Positions 1 to 5,429 of a stretch of 10,828 nucleotides of DNA are shown here, in pieces. The position numbers were made by a program, and so were the translations under genes. The notes under the pieces are model-generated. The model was given only the letters and a program-made list of their open reading frames with translations, ran no database searches and was not told where the DNA came from. Positions within the stretch are counted from its first letter, which is position 1, and each line of letters opens with the position of its first letter. Source of the DNA: Acidilobaceae archaeon UBA158 (GTDB taxonomy: Archaea; Thermoproteota; Thermoprotei_A; Sulfolobales; Acidilobaceae); the NCBI GenBank assembly GCA_002506595.1, contig DAXV01000053.1, positions 19,745 to 30,572 on the forward strand. The letters run 5' to 3'.

Positions 1-56
1 ATTGGATTTTAATATATATGTATATATGTTTAAAGAGTTAGTTAACAGTAGAAAAG

Positions 57-64
57 TTTATTAA
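57..64 (+). promoter_or_regulatory. TATA box of the glutamine synthetase gene
   Basis: The octamer TTTATTAA lies about 25-30 bases before the expected transcription start near 85-91, the usual archaeal TBP distance. The gene begins at 101, so the leader would be very short or nearly absent. A second TATA-like string (TTTAAAG) sits at 29-35. Inferred from sequence only. Confidence 0.5.
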
Positions 65-67
65 CCT

Positions 68-88
68 GCAAGATATTCTATATCTTGC
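68..88. promoter_or_regulatory. Perfect dyad, probable operator at the glutamine synthetase promoter
   Basis: GCAAGATAT (68-76), a three-base spacer TCT, then ATATCTTGC (80-88) form a perfect inverted repeat with 9-bp arms. It starts four bases after the TATA box and reaches the expected transcription start. A dimeric regulator bound here would block RNA polymerase recruitment, the usual repressor position in archaea. Lrp/AsnC-family proteins are plausible binders because they often control nitrogen genes in Sulfolobales, but the sequence does not identify the protein. As RNA it would form a short hairpin. Confidence 0.55.
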
Positions 89-100
89 CCGTGAATAGGT

Positions 101-1456
101 TTGGGAAGTGCGGGCATAGATTTTGTGGACCTACAATATATAGATCTAGCTGGTTTTTTAAGATCAGTTACAATTCCCTACAAGTCTTATGCTGAAAAAG
201 TTAAAGGCTTTGTAGGGGCTTTTGATGGAAGTAGTGTAGAAGGATTTCAACCAATAAACAAAAGTGATATGTTTCTTAAAGCAGATGAGACAACATTTTC
301 AGTATTGCCATGGAATGAGAAAAAAGCGAGAGTTCTAACAGAAATATATGATTTCTATGGAAAAAGATATCAAAAAGATCCTAGATATATAGCGAGTAAA
401 ACAACAAACTATATAAAAGAGCAAGGATATACGCCTCTTGTTGGAACCGAAATAGAATTCTTTTTATTTAGCTCCGTAAGTATTGATATAGAAAACCCAA
501 TAAGAGGATTAGGATATTCATTAAGCTCAATCGAACAGCCATGGGATATTGATACTTTAACGTTAAGAACAAAAAAGGCATATCATTTTTCAGAGCCAAA
601 CGATAAATTAGCTAAAACAAGAGAAGAAATAATTAATTCATTTGAGAAAATGGGATATGGCTTTGAAGCATCACACCATGAAGTAGCTGTTTCTCAAAAC
701 GAGGTGAGCGTTAAAGCTGGAGATCCATTATTTGTAGCAGATGAAGTAATAACATTTAAATATGTTGCTAGAAATATAGCAATACAAAACAACTTAATAC
801 CTGTATTTATGCCAAAGCCGTTGTTTGGAGATAATGGAAGCGGTCTACATTTCCATCTGAGTTTATGGGATCTTGATAAAAAGAAAAACCTTTTCTTAGA
901 CGAAGCATCTAATGAGCTATCACAATTAGCAAAATATTTTATAGGAGGGATATTATATCATGGTAGAAGTCTAGCCGCTTTAGTTGCTCCAACTACAAAT
1001 AGCTACCATAGATTAGTTCCAGGATATGAGGCTCCTGTATATCTTGTATGGGGTCATAGCAATAGAAGTGCTGCTATAAGAATTCCTGCTACAGCAGGAA
1101 AAAGCAATTTAACAAGGATAGAGTTTAGAAGTCCAGACCCAACATGTAATCCATATCTGGCTATCTCAGCAACTTTGTTGGCAGGCTTAGACGGAATTAA
1201 AAAGAAAATTGATCCCGGAGATCCTTATGAATTAGATGTATATGAAATGCCTAAAGAAAAACTAAAAGGAAATATAAGTACACTTCCAAAAAGTTTGGAC
1301 GAAGCTTTAGAAGAACTTGAAAGTGATTATGAATATCTACAACCTGTATTTAGTAAAGAAATAATAGATAGCTATATTGAAATAAAGAGAAATGAAAGCG
1401 ATATGATAAGGATGATGCCGAACCCATATGAAATATATATGTATTTGAATTTATAA
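101..1456 (+). CDS. glnA: Glutamine synthetase family protein (type I)
   Basis: This is a cytoplasmic type I glutamine synthetase (GS) family enzyme of 451 residues that would make glutamine from glutamate, ammonia and ATP. The signature blocks are in order: FDGSS near 41-45, TEIEFF at 116-121 (metal-binding E117/E119), HHEV at 192-195, NEV with E201, NGSGLHFH at 245-252, HRLVPGYEAP at 303-312, NRSAAIRIP at 321-329 and RIEFRSPDPTCNPYL at 339-353. All the acidic, His and Arg active-site positions of the family appear present. Two things are odd. The usual Pro-Gly after HHEVA is Val-Ser (HHEVAVSQ). The N terminus is short, the beta-grasp domain starting almost at once. The TTG at 101 is chosen because an in-frame stop lies at 92-94; a weak GTGA ribosome site at 91-94 fits. 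A GS-like gamma-glutamyl-amine ligase is the main alternative. Confidence 0.9.
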   Translation: MGSAGIDFVDLQYIDLAGFLRSVTIPYKSYAEKVKGFVGAFDGSSVEGFQPINKSDMFLKADETTFSVLPWNEKKARVLTEIYDFYGKRYQKDPRYIASKTTNYIKEQGYTPLVGTEIEFFLFSSVSIDIENPIRGLGYSLSSIEQPWDIDTLTLRTKKAYHFSEPNDKLAKTREEIINSFEKMGYGFEASHHEVAVSQNEVSVKAGDPLFVADEVITFKYVARNIAIQNNLIPVFMPKPLFGDNGSGLHFHLSLWDLDKKKNLFLDEASNELSQLAKYFIGGILYHGRSLAALVAPTTNSYHRLVPGYEAPVYLVWGHSNRSAAIRIPATAGKSNLTRIEFRSPDPTCNPYLAISATLLAGLDGIKKKIDPGDPYELDVYEMPKEKLKGNISTLPKSLDEALEELESDYEYLQPVFSKEIIDSYIEIKRNESDMIRMMPNPYEIYMYLNL

Positions 1457-1472
1457 TTTTTTTAAAAAATTA
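1453..1472. terminator. Shared bidirectional A/T terminator between convergent genes
   Basis: The 14-base gap between the glutamine synthetase stop and the ferredoxin stop is nearly all a palindrome of seven T followed by six A, with TAA/TTA flanks. Each strand therefore carries a T-run directly after its gene, which is sufficient for intrinsic termination by archaeal RNA polymerase. Confidence 0.6.
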
Positions 1473-1709
1473 TGCAGGCTCCATGTGTATTATTTGTGTA
1501 GGACAGCTTTGCACTGCTGCTTCAACACAATCTTTCATATCATCTGGCACAAAACCTTCATTTATTTTGTTTGGATCTTTTCTCCACTTTGCAATTATAT
1601 TAGCTTTACCATCAACATCTGACATTTCAAAAACATCGCCGCATAAACTTACACATACCATATCTGCTATGCAATTATCTCTCGGTTCTTCCCATACCCT
1701 TAAAGTCAT
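1470..1709 (-). CDS. Ferredoxin, single-cluster Pyrococcus type with Asp ligand
   Basis: This is a small soluble electron carrier of 79 residues. The cluster motif is C13-x2-D16-x2-C19-x3-C23, with C69 followed by Pro near the C terminus and C61 in between. It matches the layout of Pyrococcus furiosus ferredoxin, in which three Cys and one Asp hold a [4Fe-4S] cluster that readily converts to [3Fe-4S], and two further Cys form a disulfide. Here C23 and C61 occupy the disulfide positions. Sulfolobales usually carry a longer, zinc-containing two-cluster ferredoxin, so this is a different lineage of carrier. Start: the ATG at 1709 has a strong ribosome site (GAGAGGTGG, 1724-1716) six bases upstream. 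An in-frame TTG at 1736 lies before that site and is unlikely. A TATA box at 1757-1750 fits. Partners could be 2-oxoacid:ferredoxin oxidoreductases, but none is in the window. Confidence 0.88.
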   Translation of the reverse strand: MTLRVWEEPRDNCIADMVCVSLCGDVFEMSDVDGKANIIAKWRKDPNKINEGFVPDDMKDCVEAAVQSCPTQIIHMEPA

Positions 1710-1749
1710 ATCAAGCCACCTCTCACAGTTTAACAATAAATGTTATTAG

Positions 1750-1757
1750 TATAAAAA
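1750..1757 (-). promoter_or_regulatory. TATA box of the ferredoxin gene
   Basis: Read on the minus strand this is TTTTTATA preceded by a purine-rich GTTAAAAG (BRE-like). It lies about 26 bases before the ribosome site, so the message would have a leader of about 20 bases. The rest of the 1737-1917 intergenic region holds the PAC2 promoter and one weak hairpin (AAAGC/GCTTT near 1827-1842), with no gene that I can see. Confidence 0.6.
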
Positions 1758-1875
1758 CTTTTAACAATAATCTATTACAAAACTAATATGCCTTTGATCT
1801 AATAAGGAATTTAGCCATACAAATGAAAGCTCCATCGCTTTAGGATAGAAATTAGGGAAAGTAATATACTAAACA

Positions 1876-1884
1876 AATTTAATC
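1876..1884 (+). promoter_or_regulatory. Weak TATA-like element upstream of the PAC2 gene
   Basis: AATTTAAT lies about 25 bases before the AAAGGTG ribosome site (1904-1910) of the PAC2 gene. It is the best candidate in the expected interval but is a poor match compared with the other promoters in the window. Confidence 0.35.
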
Positions 1885-1917
1885 TACAGTTTACTTTATT
1901 AATAAAGGTGTAGAAAT

Positions 1918-2691
1918 ATGAACTATTCGTTAGAAGAAATTTTAGGCTACCAGTTTATAGAATATGGTGATCTGGGAAAGCCAAAATATTTAATATTAGG
2001 TCTTCCAGACGCCGGTATTGTGGGACCAATAGCTGCAAGTCACATAGTGACTTCTTTAAAATTACCAGATGTATTGGGAATAGAAAGCTATGGTTATATA
2101 CCTCCTGCAGTTATTATTCAAGGTAATTCAATAAAATATCCTATGAGAATATATTCAAATGGAGAGATTTCTGTATTAATAACAGATGTTCCTCCGGTCC
2201 CTTCAGGTATAGTACCATTGGCATCTGCAATAGTTGAATTTGCAAGAAAAAGAGGTATAAATTACATAATTAGCATAAGTGGTGTTGGAAATCCATCTAG
2301 AGCTGAAATAGATAAGCCAAATGTTTATTATTTAACAACAACTCAAGAGACACAAAAATTAATACAACCATTACTAAATGATTTAAAGCCATTTCCAGAT
2401 GGTATAATAGTTGGTCCCTATGCAATTATATTAAAAGAATCAGTTAAAACAAGAGTCAACAACTTGTTATTGTTATCAGACACTTTTACAGATATACCTG
2501 ATCCTGAGGCAGCTGCAGAAATAGTTAAGGTTATTTCAAATATCGTTAATACAAATATAGATATTTCGCCTCTCATAAAGGAGGCTGAAACGCTAAGACT
2601 AAGATTACAAGGATTAGCCAAAGAAACAAACGATGTATTAGCAAAGGTAGGAAAGGGATATGAGTACAGGACACCCCTAATATATAGCTGA
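1918..2691 (+). CDS. PAC2-family protein, proteasome assembly chaperone homologue (PbaA/PbaB-like)
   Basis: The protein has 257 residues and belongs to the PAC2 family (COG2047). The family fold is visible in the N-terminal ILGLPDAGIVGPIAASHIV block (27-45), the hydrophobic ISVLITDVPPVPSG strand-loop (about 84-97), IISISGVGNP (116-125) and IIVGPYAIIL (163-172). A helical, charged C-terminal segment (about 215-245) may form a coiled coil. The last three residues are Ile-Tyr-Ser, which fit the HbYX rule (hydrophobic, Tyr, any residue) used to dock into pockets on the 20S proteasome alpha ring. Archaeal homologues with such tails act as proteasome chaperones or activators. No ATP-grasp catalytic motif is obvious, despite old database names for this family. 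The ATG at 1918 has AAAGGTG seven bases upstream. It is followed by a small heat-shock gene, which points to protein quality control. Role inferred, family call firm. Confidence 0.85.
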   Translation: MNYSLEEILGYQFIEYGDLGKPKYLILGLPDAGIVGPIAASHIVTSLKLPDVLGIESYGYIPPAVIIQGNSIKYPMRIYSNGEISVLITDVPPVPSGIVPLASAIVEFARKRGINYIISISGVGNPSRAEIDKPNVYYLTTTQETQKLIQPLLNDLKPFPDGIIVGPYAIILKESVKTRVNNLLLLSDTFTDIPDPEAAAEIVKVISNIVNTNIDISPLIKEAETLRLRLQGLAKETNDVLAKVGKGYEYRTPLIYS

Positions 2692-2703
2692 AAGGGGTGT
2701 ACC
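2669..2703 (+). promoter_or_regulatory. Hairpin masking the ribosome site of the small heat-shock gene
   Basis: ACACCCCT (2671-2678) is perfectly complementary to AGGGGTGT (2693-2700). GG (2669-2670) can extend the stem to CC (2702-2703) across a bulged A at 2701. The right arm contains the whole GGGGTG ribosome site of the next gene, and the loop holds the upstream gene's stop codon. The left arm is coding sequence for Thr-Pro-Leu of the PAC2 protein. A ribosome finishing the first gene would melt the stem, so translational coupling is expected. Opening by heat, as in an RNA thermometer, is an alternative or added possibility. Confidence 0.6.
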
Positions 2704-2705
2704 AA

Positions 2706-3173
2706 TTGTCATACGACTACTTCGAAAATCTAAGAAAAAGAATGCTAAAAATGTATAGAGATCTAATGAAAGAAACTGATGAAATGGATGCATGGTTTGA
2801 AAGTTTATTTGATGATTTAGAACTTTCACTGAATCCAAGCAAAATGTTTAATGAGAGGTTTAATGAAGCATCAAATGGATACCTAACCCCAATAATAAGC
2901 ATGCATAACTTAGGCGATGAATTGCTAATAACCATTGATTTACCAGGTAGTGATCCCAATACAATAAACATTGAGCTATTACCAAATAAGATAACAATTG
3001 AAGCCCAAATAAAAGAAGAAATTGCAAAAAATGCATTTAAACAAGCATATTGGGCAAGAAAAATAAATAAATATAAAGGTGTTTATTCATTACCGTTTTT
3101 GATTGATCCTAAAACTGCTAAGGTTAGCAAAAAGAATGGAATGATTATAATAAAAGTAAAAATATCAAGGTAA
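2706..3173 (+). CDS. hsp20: Small heat-shock protein, Hsp20/alpha-crystallin family
   Basis: This is an ATP-independent chaperone that would hold unfolding proteins in the cytoplasm, 155 residues long. An N-terminal arm of about 60 residues, rich in Met, Phe and acidic residues, precedes the alpha-crystallin domain. That domain begins at TPIISMHNLGDELLITIDLPG (about 61-81) and ends with DPKTAKVSKKNGMIIIKV, the classic A-x-x-x-NG-hydrophobic core. There is essentially no C-terminal extension after it: the chain stops at KVKISR, so the usual separate IxI assembly motif is lacking unless VKI serves. The TTG at 2706 is preferred because GGGGTG (2694-2699) lies exactly six bases upstream. The GTG at 2697 is part of that ribosome site. 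The five-base gap to the PAC2 gene indicates one operon. The gene ends 16 bases from the convergent Fe-S oxidoreductase gene. Confidence 0.88.
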   Translation: MSYDYFENLRKRMLKMYRDLMKETDEMDAWFESLFDDLELSLNPSKMFNERFNEASNGYLTPIISMHNLGDELLITIDLPGSDPNTINIELLPNKITIEAQIKEEIAKNAFKQAYWARKINKYKGVYSLPFLIDPKTAKVSKKNGMIIIKVKISR

Positions 3174-3189
3174 AAGCAATTACTAAACA

Positions 3190-5259
3190 TTAGCTATTAT
3201 CCTTTTTCTCTTCAAGAGATTCATCTAATAGTTCCGCTATATCTTTTACATTAAATCCAAACTTACCAGATTCGCCTCTAAACATTGTATTGCAGAATGG
3301 ACATGCAACTGCTACAACCTTATTATTTTCGTTTCCTAATGTCTTTGATGCTTCTTCAGATCTTAAAGTTGATATCCTTTCTCCTCTCTTAATTTCATAA
3401 AATAATTGACCTCCCCCTCCACCACAACAGAAACTATTTTCTCTATTCCTGGGCATTTCCTTAATTCTAAGTCCCTTTATGCTATTTATTACTTCCCTAG
3501 GTTCATCATATACATTATTCCATCTACCTAAATAGCATGGATCATGATATGTTATAGCATAACTCAGCTCTTTAGAAAGCTTAATTTTACCTTCTTTAAC
3601 AAGCTTAGATAACACCATACTGTGATGCTCTACCTTTAAATTATCTAATAATTCTGCGTACATCTTCATAGATTCGTCTTTAAGGAAATAATCTTTGTAT
3701 TTCTTATAATTGTTTTTGAAATTATTAAAGCCGTGAGGACAATTAAGTAAGAGCTTCTTAAACTTATATTTGCTTAACATTTCTAAATTCATTTTTATGT
3801 ACTCAACATATAATGCTTCATCACCAATACTTCTTGCAGGTTCTCCACAACAACCCTGTTCTAATGGAATACCAACTTTATATCCTGCACTCTTTAAAAT
3901 CTTTATTATAGATTCTGCAACAGGCCTAATTCTAGGATCATAACTTGTTACACAACCTACCCAATACAAATAATCGTATTCCTCGCCTTCCTTTGCTATT
4001 ATATCATCTCCAAACTTTTGAGCAAGCTCATTATACCACTGTTCCTTTTCAACAGGATTCATTCCCATTGGGTTTCCGTTTTGTTGCAACCTATATAAAG
4101 CGTTTAATGCATCTTCTGGTATATCTTGAGAGCTTGTGCTTATCATACCTCTCCTTAGATCTATTATTGTATCTAAATGATGTATTGTAACTGGGCATTC
4201 ATATACGCAAGCTCCGCATGTAACACAACTCCATATAGCCTCAGGATTTACTTGCATTAATTTACTTCCTATGACATTTTCGTTCCACATTCCTTTTCTT
4301 TCCATGTTGGCTAAATTAACAATAACGTCTCTAGGAGACAATATTTTGCCTGAAATGTTCGCAGGGCATGAATTTGTGCATCTCATACAGCTTGTACATG
4401 CATCATAATCTATTCTTTGCTTCCATGTAGTATCTGATAACTTAACAATACCTATTGGTTTACCTTTTTCTATTCTCTCATCAATATCTATAACAGGTTT
4501 AATTCCATCAGGTATTTTACCTTCTCTTTGTAATGAAACATTAACTGCTGCTGGATAAATATGCCATAAATTAGTATATGGTATTAAAGCCATAGCAACC
4601 ATTGCTAATGTCATATGGAAAAGCCATAATCCTCTATAAATTACTTGCAATTCTGATACGGGAACTGTTTTTGCCCATAAAAATACCAAATATCCTCCTG
4701 GATCGAACCAATAAGATTCCCATGTATATCTATACGCAACAGCAGCTATTCCATCAACTATAAATCCTGTAATCAATATAACCAATAGCATACCTAAAAC
4801 CAAGTAATAATAAGGATCTTGAGGTAAATTTTTAGTTAATTTCAATTTTCTTCTTATTATCGCAATTATTATACCTGCTAATGCCGAAAAGCCTGCAATA
4901 TTTGCTAATAATTTATAAACATAAAATACATCTCCTGTTAAAAAGACAACTATATGAGCATTTATTGCTCTAAGTGTTGTAGTAACAGCAAGCCATCCAA
5001 TACCATAGAAAATTAATGCATGCATTGTACCTGGAAACCTTTTTCTTAAGATTTTCCACTGAAATATTACATATTGAATAAAATTCTTTACAATATATTC
5101 AAGGGAAGGCCATTTTATCTTTTCTCCTCCAAATGTCCATCTTTTATAGCCCACCCATGCAGAATATAAAATAATCAATGCTACTATTGTCCCAATTATA
5201 TAAACTATAGCTTCATAACTTTGAACCCAAACAAAGTTATAAATGCCTATATATGTCAA
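3190..5259 (-). CDS. Membrane-bound Fe-S oxidoreductase with NarI-like and CCG domains (FadF/EMO/HdrD-like)
   Basis: The protein has 689 residues. An N-terminal NarI-like membrane part has about five helices (roughly 12-37, 79-97, 112-135, 150-176, 209-228). H80 and H215 lie within helices and H233 just after the last one, all possible heme b ligands. Two [4Fe-4S] motifs follow: C288-x2-C291-x2-C294-x3-C298P and C345-x2-C348-x2-C351-x3-C355P. Two cysteine-rich CCG domains come next. The first has C436, C470-C471 and C507 (its last pair reduced to CPHG). The second has C575, C611-C612 and C653-x2-C656. This is the order of HdrD/GlpC-type proteins with a fused membrane anchor, including FadF/EMO, which pass electrons from electron-transfer flavoprotein to the quinone pool. 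No etfAB or acyl-CoA dehydrogenase gene is in the window, so the donor is open. Start TTG at 5259: AGGTG lies six bases upstream. TATA at 5307-5300. Confidence 0.82.
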   Translation of the reverse strand: MTYIGIYNFVWVQSYEAIVYIIGTIVALIILYSAWVGYKRWTFGGEKIKWPSLEYIVKNFIQYVIFQWKILRKRFPGTMHALIFYGIGWLAVTTTLRAINAHIVVFLTGDVFYVYKLLANIAGFSALAGIIIAIIRRKLKLTKNLPQDPYYYLVLGMLLVILITGFIVDGIAAVAYRYTWESYWFDPGGYLVFLWAKTVPVSELQVIYRGLWLFHMTLAMVAMALIPYTNLWHIYPAAVNVSLQREGKIPDGIKPVIDIDERIEKGKPIGIVKLSDTTWKQRIDYDACTSCMRCTNSCPANISGKILSPRDVIVNLANMERKGMWNENVIGSKLMQVNPEAIWSCVTCGACVYECPVTIHHLDTIIDLRRGMISTSSQDIPEDALNALYRLQQNGNPMGMNPVEKEQWYNELAQKFGDDIIAKEGEEYDYLYWVGCVTSYDPRIRPVAESIIKILKSAGYKVGIPLEQGCCGEPARSIGDEALYVEYIKMNLEMLSKYKFKKLLLNCPHGFNNFKNNYKKYKDYFLKDESMKMYAELLDNLKVEHHSMVLSKLVKEGKIKLSKELSYAITYHDPCYLGRWNNVYDEPREVINSIKGLRIKEMPRNRENSFCCGGGGGQLFYEIKRGERISTLRSEEASKTLGNENNKVVAVACPFCNTMFRGESGKFGFNVKDIAELLDESLEEKKDNS

Positions 5260-5299
5260 TCTTTACACCTTTTTTCACTTTAACATAAAATTTACATAC

Positions 5300-5307
5300 T
5301 ATAAAAA
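5300..5307 (-). promoter_or_regulatory. TATA box of the Fe-S oxidoreductase gene
   Basis: TTTTTATA on the minus strand lies about 30 bases before the AGGTG ribosome site (5270-5266). It predicts a transcription start near 5277 and a leader of about 18 bases. Confidence 0.55.
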
Positions 5308-5321
5308 TCTGTAATATTAAG

Positions 5322-5331
5322 TCCTTAAGGA
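5322..5331. promoter_or_regulatory. Palindrome TCCTTAAGGA in the divergent promoter region
   Basis: A perfect 10-bp palindrome sits in the 170-base region between the divergent Fe-S oxidoreductase and DNA polymerase genes, just upstream of the TATA box of the first. It could be an operator, but a 10-bp palindrome may arise by chance and the regulator is unknown. The rest of the region (5260-5429) is A/T-rich promoter sequence with no gene visible. Confidence 0.25.
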
Positions 5332-5347
5332 TAAACATTAGGTTAAA

Positions 5348-5363
5348 CTTATATATTTATATA
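5348..5363 (+). promoter_or_regulatory. A/T-rich promoter candidate for the DNA polymerase gene
   Basis: TTTATATA at 5356-5363 is a good TATA match and would give a leader of about 45 bases. A second, weaker candidate at 5398-5408 (AATTTTAATTT) would place the transcription start close to the GTG at 5430 and give a leaderless message. The sequence alone does not choose between them. Confidence 0.4.
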
Positions 5364-5429
5364 ATTGTTTATTTATTAAAGTTTTATTTATCAAAATAAT
5401 TTTAATTTCAAACTACTAAAATTAATAGG

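Noticed and set aside
1..56. Alternating AT stretch at the left edge (ATATATATGTATATATG)
   Set aside because: It looks like ordinary A/T-rich intergenic DNA; no repeat unit, origin box or gene could be supported so close to the window edge.
1483..1749. Open frame on the plus strand opposite the ferredoxin gene
   Set aside because: The minus-strand frame encodes a clear ferredoxin with all cluster ligands and a strong ribosome site; the opposite frame has no ribosome site or recognisable domain.
1826..1843. AAAGC/GCTTT inverted repeat in the ferredoxin-PAC2 intergenic region
   Set aside because: The 5-bp stem with a mostly A/T context has no terminator, operator or RNA features around it, so it is likely chance.
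2717..2971. Open frame on the minus strand opposite the small heat-shock gene
   Set aside because: It mirrors the codon pattern of the heat-shock gene and has no ribosome site or recognisable motif.
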